Translations under genes and position numbers: made by a program
Shown: one piece after another, positions 24,326-33,471 of the stretch
How positions within the stretch are numbered: position 1 is the stretch's first letter
How the letters are laid out: the number at the start of each line of letters is the position of its first letter
From: Alphaproteobacteria bacterium
GTDB lineage: Bacteria; Pseudomonadota; Alphaproteobacteria; CACIAM-22H2
Length of the DNA: 64,000 nucleotides
Assembly (NCBI GenBank): GCA_016124335.1
Contig: WGNX01000008.1
Coordinates: 35,961-99,960, forward strand
Direction: 5' to 3'
The notes under the pieces: model-generated
Database searches by the model: none
What the model was told of the DNA's origin: nothing
What the model saw: only the letters and a program-made list of their open reading frames with translations

Positions 24326-25984
24326 CTAGAACGAGTCGGCATTCGCGTTCGGCCAGCTATGGACGAAGGCCGGATGATCGGTGCCATCGAGGATCTCGCC
24401 GGGCTTCACGAACCGGTAGATCTCGGCGAACGTCGCGCTCTGGCTCGGACCAAGGCGTCGCGAGATGTGCTGCGGCTTGAGTTCGCTCGGGTGCGTGAGG
24501 CCGGCCGCGCCGATCAGTTCGCCCAGTGCCGTAACGGTCGACTTGTGGAACTGCGCGACGCGCTGCGCCTTGTCGGGAACGACGAGCGCGCGCTGGCGGA
24601 CCTTGTCCTGCGTGGCGACGCCGACAGGGCAACGGTCGGTGTGACAGCTCTGCGACTGGATGCAGCCGACCGCGAACATGAAGCCGCGCGCGGCGTTGCA
24701 CCAATCCGCCCCCAGCGCCATCACGCGCGCCATGTCGAAGGCCGAAGTGATCTTGCCGCCGGCACCGACCTTGATGCGGTCGCGGATGCCGAGCCCGACA
24801 AGCGCATTGTGCGCGAAAACGAGCCCATCGCGCAGCGGCGTGCCCACATGGTCGAGGAATTCGAGCGGGGCGGCGCCCGTGCCGCCTTCCGACCCGTCGA
24901 TGACGATGAAGTCGGGATAGATGCCGGTCTGCAGCATCGCCTTGCAGATGCCCAGAAACTCGGTCGGGTGGCCGATGCACAGCTTGAATCCGACGGGCTT
25001 GCCTTCGGAAAGTTCGCGCAGCTGGCCGATGAAGCGCACGAGCCCGATCGGCGTGGAGAACGCCGGATGGCAGGCGGGCGAAACGCAATCCACACCCTGC
25101 GGAACGCCGCGCGCGGCGGCGATCTCGGCCGAGACCTTTGGCCCCGGCAGCACGCCGCCGTGACCGGGCTTGGCGCCCTGACTCAGCTTGATCTCGATCA
25201 TCTTGACCTGCGGCTCCTTCGCCTGCGCGGCAAAGCGCTCGGGCGAGAAGCTGCCGTCGTCGTTGCGGCAGCCGAAATAGCCGCTGCCGATTTCCCAGAT
25301 GATGTCGCCGCCGTTCTCGCGGTGGTACTGGCTGAAACCGCCTTCGCCCGTGTCGTGCGCGAAGCCGCCCATCGCGGCCCCCTTGTTGAGCGCGCGGATG
25401 GCGTTGGCCGACAGGGCCCCGAAGCTCATGGCCGAGACATTGAACACCGACAGCGAATAAGGCTGGCGGCATTCGGGCCCGCCGACCTTGATGCGGAAGG
25501 ACTCGTTCGTGTGCGGCTTGGGTGCAAGCGAGTGGTTCACCCATTCGAATCCGGTGGCATAGACGTCGAGCATCGTGCCGAACGGACGCTTGTCGAGAGC
25601 CGCCTTTGCCCGCTGGTAGACGATCGAGCGCTTGTCGCGATTGAACGGCATCCCGTCGGTGTCGCTCTCGAGGAAGTACTGCCGGATTTCGGGGCGGATC
25701 TCCTCGAGCAGGAAGCGGATATGCGCGGCGATCGGATAATTGCGCAGGATCGAATGGTGCTTCTGGAAGAAGTCCCGCGTGCCGACCAGCGCCAGGATCG
25801 CGGCCACGACGAAGGGCACAAGGAACCAGCTGTCGACATAGCTCGCCGCCCCGAACGCCACCGTGGCGACAAGGCTCAGCGTGTACGTGATATAGCGGGG
25901 GGCGAATGCGAGAAGCAGGAACGACAGCGGCGAGGGCGACGGTTCGGCTTTGGCGTTGGGCTGCACGGTAACGTCACTCCCCAT
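24326..25984 (-). CDS. FMN-binding glutamate synthase-family protein
   Basis: The 552-residue protein resembles the FMN/central domain of glutamate synthase, fused after two N-terminal membrane helices (YITYTLSLVATVAFGA, SWFLVPFVVAAILALVG). Landmarks are NVSAMSFGALSANAIRALNKGA, GEGGFSQYHRENGGDIIWEIGSGYFGCR, LSQGAKPGHGGVLPGPKV, DGSEGGTGAAP and the cysteine cluster CIQSQSCHTDRCPVGV that binds the 3Fe-4S cluster. There is no glutaminase domain. The reaction is unproven, as stand-alone GltS-like proteins are not confirmed glutamate synthases. The ATG at 25984 is preferred over the TTG at 26014, which would sit too close to a palindrome and has no room for a ribosome site. Confidence 0.9.
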   Translation of the reverse strand: MGSDVTVQPNAKAEPSPSPLSFLLLAFAPRYITYTLSLVATVAFGAASYVDSWFLVPFVVAAILALVGTRDFFQKHHSILRNYPIAAHIRFLLEEIRPEIRQYFLESDTDGMPFNRDKRSIVYQRAKAALDKRPFGTMLDVYATGFEWVNHSLAPKPHTNESFRIKVGGPECRQPYSLSVFNVSAMSFGALSANAIRALNKGAAMGGFAHDTGEGGFSQYHRENGGDIIWEIGSGYFGCRNDDGSFSPERFAAQAKEPQVKMIEIKLSQGAKPGHGGVLPGPKVSAEIAAARGVPQGVDCVSPACHPAFSTPIGLVRFIGQLRELSEGKPVGFKLCIGHPTEFLGICKAMLQTGIYPDFIVIDGSEGGTGAAPLEFLDHVGTPLRDGLVFAHNALVGLGIRDRIKVGAGGKITSAFDMARVMALGADWCNAARGFMFAVGCIQSQSCHTDRCPVGVATQDKVRQRALVVPDKAQRVAQFHKSTVTALGELIGAAGLTHPSELKPQHISRRLGPSQSATFAEIYRFVKPGEILDGTDHPAFVHSWPNANADSF

Positions 25985-26019
25985 CTGCAACGGCGTTTGA
26001 AGCCTTGTTGCCAATCACA

Positions 26020-26037
26020 TTATCGAAGTTTCGATAA
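26020..26037. promoter_or_regulatory. Perfect palindrome in a divergent promoter region
   Basis: The 18-base sequence TTATCGAAGTTTCGATAA is a perfect inverted repeat (8-bp arms, two-base centre). It lies between the divergent starts of the glutamate-synthase-like gene and the MOSC gene. The symmetry and half-site length fit a dimeric regulator operator, and one site would control both genes. No regulator is encoded next to it except the tup regulator about 1.7 kb away, so the binding protein is unknown. Confidence 0.55.
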
Positions 26038-26065
26038 AGCGCCAACTTTGCGGTACGTTCCGGGC

Positions 26066-26608
26066 ATGATTGGCTTCGTCCTGGCGCTTGCCGCACGCGC
26101 CGAACATGGATTCTCGAAGGAGCCTCGCGAATCGATCCGGCTGGTTGCCGGCGAAGGCGTGGAAGGCGATGCCCATCGCGGCGTCACGGTACGCCACCGC
26201 AGCCGGGTCGCACGCGATCCGACCCGGCCGAATTTGAGACAGGTCCATCTCATGCACGCCGAGCTGTTCGACGAACTTCGCGTGCGCGGGTTCGACGTGC
26301 GGCCCGGCCAATTGGGCGAAAACGTCACGATGCGCGGTCTCGATCTCCTCGCGCTTTCCAGCGGAACGCGCCTTCTTTTCGAAGGCGGGGTCGAACTCGT
26401 GGTGACGGGGCTGCGAAACCCGTGCGGGCAGATCGACGCGTTTCGTCCCGGCCTGTTGCAGGCCGTTCTCGATCGTACGGCGGATGGCGTGCCCGTGCGC
26501 AAGGCCGGCGTCATGTCGATCGTCGCGACGGGCGGAACGATCCGGCCCGGCGAACTCGTGCAGGCGGCGGCGCCGTCCGGACCGTTGCGCCCGCTCGAGC
26601 CGGTCTAG
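26066..26608 (+). CDS. MOSC domain protein
   Basis: The 180-residue protein is a MOSC-domain protein, related to the molybdenum-cofactor sulfurase C-terminus. It has the conserved cysteine in RNPCGQIDAF (C120), along with VAGEGVEGDAHRGVTVRH, QVHLMHAELFDEL and PGQLGENVTMRGLDLLALSSG. The family carries or transfers sulfur to metal-sulfur centres, which fits the tungstate and molybdate uptake genes close by. The ATG at 26066 gives the typical short N-terminus (IGFVLALAARAEHGF). The 3' end overlaps the convergent gene by four bases. Confidence 0.9.
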   Translation: MIGFVLALAARAEHGFSKEPRESIRLVAGEGVEGDAHRGVTVRHRSRVARDPTRPNLRQVHLMHAELFDELRVRGFDVRPGQLGENVTMRGLDLLALSSGTRLLFEGGVELVVTGLRNPCGQIDAFRPGLLQAVLDRTADGVPVRKAGVMSIVATGGTIRPGELVQAAAPSGPLRPLEPV

Positions 26609-27648
26609 ATCCGGCGCATCTCGATCGGCGGCAGATACCGATCGGTCCAGATCTTCTCGGGCGGTGTCATGCCCGATAGCTGGAGGCCCTTCGACAGCTG
26701 CTCGATCGAGCGTACCAGCCGCGGCATCTCGATCTGGCCGATGCCGATACGGTCCGTCTCCGGGCCGCGGATCTGGTGGTCGACGACCCACTTCAGGCGA
26801 TCAAGTTCGATGTCCTTTTTGACGAGCGGGTCGACCTTGGCCAGCGACTCGGTCACGGCTGCCGGATCGGTGACCGCATCGCGCCAGCCATGTGCGCAGG
26901 CGCGCAGGAAACCCGGGATCGCCGCCTCGTTCTCGCGCAGGAACTTCCGGCTCACGGTGATCGTGTTGGCGTAGAGATCGAGACCATGCCGGGCATAGGG
27001 CATGATCGAGATGTCCTCGAACTTCACGCCGAGGCCGCGCAGATTGAGCCACACGGTCGAATCGAAGCCGGTGACCGCCTCGACCTCCTTTCGCATGAAA
27101 ACGGCCTCGCGCAGGCGCAGATCCATGTTGTTGAATTTCACGCCCGCAGGATCGAGCCCGTTGGCGCGGAAGAAGACAGGGAACAGGCGGAACGCATTGT
27201 CCGTGATCGGGCCGCCGATCGTGCGGCCGACGAGATCGGCGGGTTTGGAAATGCCGGCGGACTTCCATGAAATGATGGCGGCAGGCGTCGACCGGTAGAC
27301 GTTGAAAACGGCCAGCGGCGTCGAGTCGGGGCTTTTCAGATAGAATTCGGCGAGCGCCGGCAGGTCGCCGAAGCCGAGATCGTAGGTATCCGAGGCCACC
27401 CGCATCAGCGCATCGGCACCCGCAGCGGGATCCATCGAAACGATGCGGATGCCTTCCTTCTCGAAGTAGCCCTTCTCGAGTGCGTGAATGAACGGCGAGT
27501 TCGTGCCGTTGCGCGGAAGGTTCAGCGTGAAGCGGACGGCAACCCCGGAAGTCTGCGCAAAGACATGGGGGGCGGCAAGCATGCCGGCCGCCGCAGCGAC
27601 GGCGGACGAAAGCAAAGTACGCCGCGAGACACGATTCGTTCCTGCCAT
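26605..27648 (-). CDS. NMT1/ThiY-type ABC substrate-binding protein, Tat signal
   Basis: The 347-residue protein is a periplasmic binding protein of the NMT1/SsuA/ThiY family. It has a twin-arginine signal (NRVSRRTLLSSAVAAAAGML, cut near VFAQ), then RFTLNLPRNGTNSPFIHALEKGYFEKEGI and DPAAGADALMRVASDTYDLGFG, and RTIGGPITDNAFRLFPVFF. The ATG at 27648 follows a strong TGGAGGAAG site; the longer frame to 27696 is not needed. Family members bind taurine, sulfonates, nitrate or thiamine precursors. No permease or ATPase lies nearby, so the transporter partner and substrate are unknown. The 3' end overlaps the MOSC gene convergently. Confidence 0.88.
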   Translation of the reverse strand: MAGTNRVSRRTLLSSAVAAAAGMLAAPHVFAQTSGVAVRFTLNLPRNGTNSPFIHALEKGYFEKEGIRIVSMDPAAGADALMRVASDTYDLGFGDLPALAEFYLKSPDSTPLAVFNVYRSTPAAIISWKSAGISKPADLVGRTIGGPITDNAFRLFPVFFRANGLDPAGVKFNNMDLRLREAVFMRKEVEAVTGFDSTVWLNLRGLGVKFEDISIMPYARHGLDLYANTITVSRKFLRENEAAIPGFLRACAHGWRDAVTDPAAVTESLAKVDPLVKKDIELDRLKWVVDHQIRGPETDRIGIGQIEMPRLVRSIEQLSKGLQLSGMTPPEKIWTDRYLPPIEMRRI

Positions 27649-27764
27649 TCTCTTCCTCCAGCGCGATGCGATGGAGACAATCGAGGCAATCCGCATGCCA
27701 TTGAGGGGTCCAGAGTCGGTTTGTCGTTGATTTGCGGCGTTCGCCCATTAGGTTGCGCGACGGC

Positions 27765-28769
27765 ATGACAATCCTTGCGCTGACGATGGGCGAACCGGCG
27801 GGTGTCGGCGGCGAACTTTCGCTGCTCGCATGGCGGCATCTGCACATGCAGGGGCCCGTCTTTTTTGCACTCGACGATCCTGGTCGCCTGCGCGGCGTTG
27901 CCGACGGGCTTGGTCTTTCCGTTCCGGTCCGCGAGGTATCGAGCCCTGCGGAAGCCGCGGCGGTCTTCGCCGAAGCGCTGCCCGTGATGCCCGTGGCGCT
28001 GCGCACGAATTCCGTCGCCGGAAGGCCCGATCCGGCGAACGCACCTGCCGTCGTCGAATCGATCGATCGCGCGGTCGCGCTCGCACTTGAAGGTGCCGTT
28101 GGCGCGATCGTCACGAATCCGATCCAGAAGGCGACACTCTATGCGGCCGGGTTCGCGCATCCCGGCCATACCGAATACCTCGCCGCGAAGGCCGGGAACG
28201 TGCCGGTCGCGATGATGCTCGTCTGTCCTGAACTGCGGGTCGTGCCGGTCACGATCCACGTGGCCCTGCGCGACGCGGTCGAAAACCTCCGGGCGGCGGA
28301 TATCGTCGCGACGGCCCGCGTCGCCCTTGCGGGACTGAAGCGCGATTTCGCCATCGCATGCCCGCGCCTGGCGATTGCCGGCCTCAATCCGCATGCCGGC
28401 GAAGACGGCGCGATGGGAAGCGAGGATATCGAGATCGTTGCCCCCGCACTTGCCGCATTGCGCGCCGAAGGCGTGGCCGCGACCGGCCCGATGCCGCCCG
28501 ACACGATGTTTTCGCCGCGCGCGCGCGCGCGCTATGACGCCGCGATCTGCATGTATCACGACCAGGCGCTGATCCCCCTGAAGACGCTCGATGTCGACGG
28601 CGGCGTCAACGTCACGCTTGGCCTGCCGTTCGTTCGCACGTCACCCGACCACGGGACCGCCCTCGACATCGCCGGCAAGGGCCTCGCCGATCCCGGCAGC
28701 CTTCTCGCGGCACTCCGTCTCGCCGGCACGCTCGCCGAAAACCGCAGCAAGGGGGAGAGCCCTCGATGA
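27765..28769 (+). CDS. pdxA: 4-hydroxythreonine-4-phosphate dehydrogenase PdxA
   Basis: This 334-residue enzyme oxidises 4-phospho-hydroxy-L-threonine in the pathway to pyridoxal phosphate and needs NAD and a divalent metal. Motifs are [42 protein letters not shown] (metal histidine in PGHTEY), [18 protein letters not shown] and [16 protein letters not shown]. The ATG at 27765 begins the conserved core; an upstream start at 27732 would add eleven residues. The stop overlaps the pdxJ start by four bases, so the two are coupled. Length is normal for the family. Confidence 0.95.
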   Translation: MTILALTMGEPAGVGGELSLLAWRHLHMQGPVFFALDDPGRLRGVADGLGLSVPVREVSSPAEAAAVFAEALPVMPVALRTNSVAGRPDPANAPAVVESIDRAVALALEGAVGAIVTNPIQKATLYAAGFAHPGHTEYLAAKAGNVPVAMMLVCPELRVVPVTIHVALRDAVENLRAADIVATARVALAGLKRDFAIACPRLAIAGLNPHAGEDGAMGSEDIEIVAPALAALRAEGVAATGPMPPDTMFSPRARARYDAAICMYHDQALIPLKTLDVDGGVNVTLGLPFVRTSPDHGTALDIAGKGLADPGSLLAALRLAGTLAENRSKGESPR

Positions 28770-29497
28770 AAAAGCTTCGTCTCGGTTTCAACGTCGATCA
28801 CGTCGCCACCGTGCGCAACGCGCGCGGCGGCGCACACCCCGATCCGGTCGAGGCGGCCAAGCGCTCGCTTGCCGCCGGAGTCGACGGCATCACCGCGCAC
28901 CTGCGCGAGGACCGTCGGCATATCCGCGATGCCGACATGCGCCGGCTGAAGATCGAAGTGCCCGCACCGCTCAATTTCGAAATGGCGGCGACCGACGAAA
29001 TGCGCGCGATCGCGCTCGATATCCGCCCGCATGCCTGCTGCCTGGTGCCGGAAAAGCGCACGGAAGTGACGACCGAAGGTGGGCTCGACGTCGTCGGGCA
29101 CAGCGCCGCCCTGAAACCCTATATCGCGCGGCTCAAGGACGCGGGCATCCGGGTTTCGCTATTCATCGATCCGGACGTCGCGCAGCTCGACGCCGCGCTT
29201 GCGGTCGGCGCACCGGTCGTCGAACTTCATACCGGAGCGTACGCGCACGCCGAAGGCACGCCTGCTTTCGCCAGCGAGCTGGAGCGGCTTCGTGCCGCCG
29301 CCAGACACGCCGACCACATCGGCCTTGAGTGCCACGCGGGCCACGGGCTGACCTTCGGCAATGTCGCGGCGGTGGCGAAGCTTCCCGAACTGGTCGAGCT
29401 CAATATCGGCCACTTCCTCGTGGGCGCCGCGATCTTCGACGGACTCGAGGCGACGATCGGCCGCATGCGCGCCGCGATGGATGCCGCGCGCGCCTGA
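28766..29497 (+). CDS. pdxJ: Pyridoxine 5'-phosphate synthase PdxJ
   Basis: This 243-residue TIM-barrel enzyme condenses the PdxA product with 1-deoxyxylulose 5-phosphate to form pyridoxine phosphate. It has [46 protein letters not shown] and a C-terminal [20 protein letters not shown] followed by [17 protein letters not shown]. It begins inside the pdxA stop (ATGA), and both genes form a short operon. It ends 16 bases from the convergent dehydratase gene. Length is typical. Confidence 0.95.
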   Translation: MKKLRLGFNVDHVATVRNARGGAHPDPVEAAKRSLAAGVDGITAHLREDRRHIRDADMRRLKIEVPAPLNFEMAATDEMRAIALDIRPHACCLVPEKRTEVTTEGGLDVVGHSAALKPYIARLKDAGIRVSLFIDPDVAQLDAALAVGAPVVELHTGAYAHAEGTPAFASELERLRAAARHADHIGLECHAGHGLTFGNVAAVAKLPELVELNIGHFLVGAAIFDGLEATIGRMRAAMDAARA

Positions 29498-29513
29498 CGG
29501 CCGATCGCCTTCG

Positions 29514-31298
29514 TCAGTGATTGTCGCGCGGCGTACCCATCGTCTGCGCGATGCGCTGGTACTTGACGGCCGGCTTCAGCGTCATTCCTTCCGACAGCTG
29601 CTCGACCATGCCGCGCTGGATCTCCTGCCACGGTGTCTGGCTTGCCGGCATCGGGAAGCCGCCCTTGGCCGCAAGTTCGGCGTGGCGCTTCTCGATCTCC
29701 TCGGGCGGCAGCAGGATATCGGCGGTGCGCTTGTTGAGATCGATGCGGATGCGGTCGCCCGTGCGCAGGATCGCCAGACCGCCGCCGACGGCAGCCTCGG
29801 GCGACGCGTTCAGGATCGACGGCGTGCCCGAAGTGCCGGACTGGCGCCCGTCGCCGATGCACGGCAGCGAGAAAACACCGCGTTTGATGAGGGCGGCCGG
29901 CGGCTGCATGTTCACCACTTCGGCCGCACCCGGATAGCCGATCGGACCGGCCCCGCGCATGATCAGGATCGTGTGCTCGTCGATGCCGAGCGCCGGATCG
30001 TCGACGCGGTGGTGATAATCCTCCGGGCCGTCGAAGACAGCGACCTTTCCTTCAAAGGCGTTCGGATCCTTCGGGTTTGACAGATAGCGGTCCTGGAACT
30101 CCTTCGAGATCACGCTCGTCTTCATAATCGCGCTGTCGAACAGCGTACCCTTGAGATTGAGGAAACCGGCGTTGGCGCGCAGCGGCTTGTCATAGGCAAG
30201 GATCACTTCGCGCTCGCTGGCGAACCTGCCGCGGCAGTTCTCGCCCATCGTCTTGCCGTTGGCGGTCATCGCGCCTTCGTGGATCTTGCCGGCCTTGATG
30301 AGTTCGGCGACGACGGCGGGCAGGCCGCCCGCGCGATAATACTCCTCGCCCAGATATTCGCCGGCCGGCTGCATGTTGACGAGGAGCGGGATCTCGAACC
30401 CGTATTTCTCCCAGTCGGCGACCGACAGCGGCACGCCCATGTGCTTGGCGATCGCGTTGACGTGGACGGGCGCATTTGTCGAACCGCCGATCGCCGCATT
30501 GATGACGATCGCGTTCTCGAACGCCTCGCGGGTCATGATGTCGGACGGCTTGAGGTCTTCGTGCACCATTTCCACGATGCGCCGGCCGGTTTCGTAGGAA
30601 ACCTGGCCGCGCTCGCGGTAGGGGGCGGGAATTGCCGCCGAGCCCGGCAGGCACATGCCCAGCGCTTCGCTCAGCGCGTTCATCGTCGACGCCGTCCCCA
30701 TCGTATTGCAGTGACCGTTCGAGGGTGCCGACGAGCTGACGATGTCGATGAACTGCTCGTAGGTGATGTCGCCGGCCGCATGGCGCTCGCGCGCCTTCCA
30801 GACGACCATGCCCGAGCCGACGCGCTCTTTGCCGTTCCAGCCGTTCAGCATCGGTCCCACGTTGAGGCCGATTGCCGGGATGTTGACCGTGGCGGCCGCC
30901 ATCAGCAGGGCGGGCGTCGTCTTGTCGCAGCCCGTCATCAGCACGACACCGTCGAGCGGATAGCCGTACAGAACCTCGACCAGCGAAAGATAGGAGAGGT
31001 TGCGGTCGAGGCACGCGGTCGGCCGCTTGCCGGTTTCCTGGATCGGGTGGCACGGGAATTCGAAGCACACGCCGCCGGCCGCGACGATGCCCTCGCGCAC
31101 GCGCTTGGCAAGCTCGAGATGGTGGCGGTTGCACGGCGACAGGTCCGAGCCCGTCTGAGCGATACCGATGATCGGCCGTCCCGACTTGAGTTCCTCGAGC
31201 GTGATGCCGAAATTGAGGTACCGCTCGAGATAGAGCGCCGTCATTCCCGGGTTGTCGGGATTGTCGAACCATTGGCGGGAACGCAGCGGGCGCTTCAC
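29514..31298 (-). CDS. IlvD/Edd family dehydratase (sugar-acid dehydratase likely)
   Basis: The 594-residue protein belongs to the dihydroxy-acid/6-phosphogluconate dehydratase family, which uses an iron-sulfur cluster and Mg to remove water from hydroxy acids. The three cluster cysteines are C56 ([10 protein letters not shown]), C124 ([10 protein letters not shown]) and C197 ([10 protein letters not shown]), spaced as in L-arabinonate and D-xylonate dehydratases with a 2Fe-2S cluster. A sugar-acid substrate is likelier than valine/isoleucine synthesis, given the TRAP and lactonase genes around it. The GTG start at 31298 has an AGGAGG site nine bases upstream; a longer frame to 31481 is a read-through. 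It diverges from the amidohydrolase gene. Confidence 0.92.
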   Translation of the reverse strand: MKRPLRSRQWFDNPDNPGMTALYLERYLNFGITLEELKSGRPIIGIAQTGSDLSPCNRHHLELAKRVREGIVAAGGVCFEFPCHPIQETGKRPTACLDRNLSYLSLVEVLYGYPLDGVVLMTGCDKTTPALLMAAATVNIPAIGLNVGPMLNGWNGKERVGSGMVVWKARERHAAGDITYEQFIDIVSSSAPSNGHCNTMGTASTMNALSEALGMCLPGSAAIPAPYRERGQVSYETGRRIVEMVHEDLKPSDIMTREAFENAIVINAAIGGSTNAPVHVNAIAKHMGVPLSVADWEKYGFEIPLLVNMQPAGEYLGEEYYRAGGLPAVVAELIKAGKIHEGAMTANGKTMGENCRGRFASEREVILAYDKPLRANAGFLNLKGTLFDSAIMKTSVISKEFQDRYLSNPKDPNAFEGKVAVFDGPEDYHHRVDDPALGIDEHTILIMRGAGPIGYPGAAEVVNMQPPAALIKRGVFSLPCIGDGRQSGTSGTPSILNASPEAAVGGGLAILRTGDRIRIDLNKRTADILLPPEEIEKRHAELAAKGGFPMPASQTPWQEIQRGMVEQLSEGMTLKPAVKYQRIAQTMGTPRDNH

Positions 31299-31322
31299 GG
31301 GACCATTCCTCCTGGGTGATGT

Positions 31323-31361
31323 GCAGCCGCTCGATTTTTCGGCTGCCGGTTGCGCGGCAGC
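31323..31361 (-). promoter_or_regulatory. Possible alternative-hairpin leader of the dehydratase gene
   Basis: Three segments (CGGCAGC at 31355-31361, GCTGCCG/CGGCTGC at 31340-31348, and GCAGCCG at 31323-31329) allow the middle one to pair with either neighbour through 7-bp GC stems. On the minus strand this lies in the leader of the dehydratase gene, about ten bases upstream of its AGGAGG site. A switch between two hairpins is possible; the sequence alone does not prove it. Confidence 0.3.
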
Positions 31362-31382
31362 ATAGTGCCTGACCGGCATCGA

Positions 31383-31397
31383 ACGCAAAACTTGCGT
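31383..31397. promoter_or_regulatory. Small inverted repeat in the divergent dehydratase/amidohydrolase region
   Basis: ACGCAA-AAC-TTGCGT is a perfect inverted repeat with a three-base centre, placed between the divergent starts at 31298 and 31450. The 15-base layout suits a small dimeric regulator. Its protein is unknown; the LacI-type regulator at 35307 is a candidate, but the half-site differs from the palindrome at 32336. Confidence 0.35.
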
Positions 31398-31449
31398 AAG
31401 CGCGTCTGCGCGTCGTTCACTCGCGTGCAAAGCCACGGGAGGATCGCAC

Positions 31450-32292
31450 ATGAACAACAACGCGCCGCCAAAGCTGAACACCCCGCCGGGCGCATGCGAC
31501 AGCGCGATCCATGTCTACGTCGCCGGGACGAAGCTGGCGCCGACCGCGACGTCCACGCCGCCCGACTGGGCCGACCTTGCCGCCTATCGGCGCGTGCAGA
31601 AGAGGTTGGGCCTGTCGCGGGTCATCATCGTCCAGCCGACCGTTTATGGCCTCGACAATTCCGTGACGCTCGATGCGGTCGATGCGTTGGGCCTCGAATC
31701 GGCGCGCGCCGTCGTCGTCGTCGACAAGGACACGCCGGTCGCCGATCTGCGCGCGATGGCCGCACGCGGGGCTTGCGGTGCACGATTCCAGATGCTGCCG
31801 GGCGGCGCTGTCGGCTGGGATTCGCTCGAGCCGGTTTCTCGCCGGGCCGCCGATCTAGGCTGGCACGTGCAGCTCCAGATGGATGGCCGGCTTCTGCCGG
31901 AACGCGCGGAAACGCTTCTGGCACTGCCTTGTCCGCTGGTCATTGACCATGTCGGGAAGTTTCTCGAACCTGTGACGACGGACCATCCGGGCTTCCGCGC
32001 GCTCGCCCGCCTGCTGGGCACAGGTCGCTGCTGGTTGAAGCTTTCCGGCGCCTACGAAGTTTCGCGCGCCGGTCCGCCTGACTTCGCCGATGTCGGCGCG
32101 CTGGCGCGCGCAGCCGTTGCACTGGCGCCCGAACGGATGGTCTGGGGCTCGAACTGGCCGCACGTCTCCAAGCTCGACGATCCGCCGGACGATGCGGGAC
32201 AGCTCGACACGCTGCTGCATTGGGTCGACGACGAAGCCCTGCGCCGGCGCATCCTCGTCGACAACGCCGCAGCACTTTACAGGTTCGCCTGA
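31450..32292 (+). CDS. Amidohydrolase family, lactonase/galactarolactone isomerase-like
   Basis: The 280-residue protein resembles the 2-pyrone-4,6-dicarboxylate lactonase/D-galactarolactone isomerase group of amidohydrolases. It has [13 protein letters not shown] near the start, [55 protein letters not shown] and [10 protein letters not shown]. The first histidine of the usual DxHxH pair is replaced by alanine (A19) while H21 remains, a change found in metal-independent members. The ATG at 31450 follows GGGAGG. It is divergent from the dehydratase gene and just upstream of a TRAP operon, so it probably opens or isomerises a sugar-acid lactone. Confidence 0.85.
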   Translation: MNNNAPPKLNTPPGACDSAIHVYVAGTKLAPTATSTPPDWADLAAYRRVQKRLGLSRVIIVQPTVYGLDNSVTLDAVDALGLESARAVVVVDKDTPVADLRAMAARGACGARFQMLPGGAVGWDSLEPVSRRAADLGWHVQLQMDGRLLPERAETLLALPCPLVIDHVGKFLEPVTTDHPGFRALARLLGTGRCWLKLSGAYEVSRAGPPDFADVGALARAAVALAPERMVWGSNWPHVSKLDDPPDDAGQLDTLLHWVDDEALRRRILVDNAAALYRFA

Positions 32293-32312
32293 GCGCCGTT
32301 CCGACAACCGGC

Positions 32313-32354
32313 TTGACTCGCCGGCGTTCAAGTGTAACGATTTACTAAATCGTT
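32313..32354 (+). promoter_or_regulatory. Promoter with LacI-type operator for the TRAP-2 operon
   Basis: TTGACT at 32313-32318 is followed at 16-17 bases by the -10-like TAACGAT (from 32335). A perfect palindrome AACGATTTACTAAATCGTT (32336-32354, 9-bp arms and one central base) overlaps that -10. This is the size and shape of a LacI-family operator, and a LacI-family gene lies in the same operon at 35307. Repressor binding here would block transcription of dctPQM and of the regulator itself. Confidence 0.65.
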
Positions 32355-32411
32355 TTAGAAGCCGGAATACGGCGACAACCCGGGTCAACCGGAAACGAAG
32401 GGAGAAACGCG

Positions 32412-33416
32412 ATGCCACAGATGTCACTCTTGCGCGGCCTTGCGGCCGCAACGGCCCTCGCCCTGGCGCTCGTCGCGCCCGGGCAAGCCGATGCACAGGC
32501 CAAGAAGCAGGTCAAACTATCGCACGCGACCGCTGCCGATCTCGGCAACGACAACCACATGGTCGCGTGGATCATGAAGAACTACATCAACGAATATTCC
32601 GATACGCTCGATGCACGCATCTATGCCGCCAACGCGCTGGGCGAAGAGCGCGCAGTCGTCGAAGGCATGCAGCTTGGCGGCGGCGCCACGTGCCATATCG
32701 GCGGCACGGCGATCCACAACAACTTCGTCAAGCGCATGGGCGTGCTCGACCTGCCGTTCATGTGGCGCGGATACGACCACGCGCATCACGTTCTCGACGG
32801 CCCGGTCGGCCAGTCGCTGGCCAAGGAATATGAAGGGCGCGGGATCAAGGTGCTCGGCTGGCAGGACAGCTGGGGCTACCGCAACGTCGTCACGACGAAG
32901 AAGGAAATTAAGACGGCGGCCGATCTCAAAGGCCTCAAGATCCGTACGATCCCGACGCCGACATATGTCGCGGCGCTCAACGCGATGGGTGCAAGCGCCA
33001 CGCCGATGGCGTTCGGCGAGGTCTATACCGCCCTGCAGACCGGCGTTCTCGACGGCTTCGAACATGCGCCGGCCGTCGTGTTGACGGGCAAATACTACGA
33101 GGTCACCAAGTACGTGACGCTGACCGGCCATCTGTTCGGGCCGACCGTGACGGCCTGCTCGATGAAGGAGTGGCAGGGTTTCACCGACAAGGAGCGGGCG
33201 GTCATCGCCGCCGCCGCGAAAATGGCGCAGGACGTCAATCGCAACCTGTCGGCCCAACGCGACCATGAGGCGGTCGAGGCGCTCAAGGCGAAGGGCATGA
33301 TCATCAACACGATCGACAAGGCCCCGATGATCGCGGCTGCGTCACCCGTGCAGGACGATCTTGCCAAGCAGATCGGTGCCGAAGATCTGCTGAAGATCAT
33401 TCGCGAAACCAAGTGA
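32412..33416 (+). CDS. dctP: TRAP transporter substrate-binding protein DctP (module 2)
   Basis: The 334-residue periplasmic binding protein has a signal peptide (ends near QADAQA), then VKLSHATAADLGNDNHMVAW, IYAANALGEERAVVEGMQLGG, ADLKGLKIRTIPTPTYVAALNAMGASATPM and FGEVYTALQTGVLDGFEHAP. The arginine of IRTIP and the FEHAP segment fall at the usual ligand-clamp positions. A ribosome site GGGAG precedes it. It begins a rightward operon dctP-dctQ-dctM-lacI-dehydrogenase-SDR that is placed under the palindrome at 32336. Confidence 0.93.
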   Translation: MPQMSLLRGLAAATALALALVAPGQADAQAKKQVKLSHATAADLGNDNHMVAWIMKNYINEYSDTLDARIYAANALGEERAVVEGMQLGGGATCHIGGTAIHNNFVKRMGVLDLPFMWRGYDHAHHVLDGPVGQSLAKEYEGRGIKVLGWQDSWGYRNVVTTKKEIKTAADLKGLKIRTIPTPTYVAALNAMGASATPMAFGEVYTALQTGVLDGFEHAPAVVLTGKYYEVTKYVTLTGHLFGPTVTACSMKEWQGFTDKERAVIAAAAKMAQDVNRNLSAQRDHEAVEALKAKGMIINTIDKAPMIAAASPVQDDLAKQIGAEDLLKIIRETK

Positions 33417-33423
33417 CGGGAAA

Positions 33424-33452
33424 GGCCGGCGGCGGGTTATCCGCCGCCGGCC
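33424..33452 (+). promoter_or_regulatory. Intercistronic hairpin between dctP and dctQ (module 2)
   Basis: A perfect 12-bp GC stem (GGCCGGCGGCGG and CCGCCGCCGGCC) with the five-base loop GTTAT starts eight bases after the dctP stop. No U-run follows. It matches in position the hairpins of modules 1 and 3 and probably partly stops or protects transcripts after dctP. Confidence 0.65.
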
Positions 33453-33471
33453 GCCGCTGTCGGGGCCCAGG

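Noticed and set aside
23330..26608. Plus-strand frame of 1092 codons through the regulator, the glutamate-synthase-like gene and MOSC
   Set aside because: Only its last 180 codons (MOSC) are real; the rest is antisense or out-of-frame to conserved genes.
29494..29517. CTGACG/CGTCAG hairpin between pdxJ and the dehydratase gene
   Set aside because: Only six base pairs, a long loop and no T-run, so it is not a convincing terminator.
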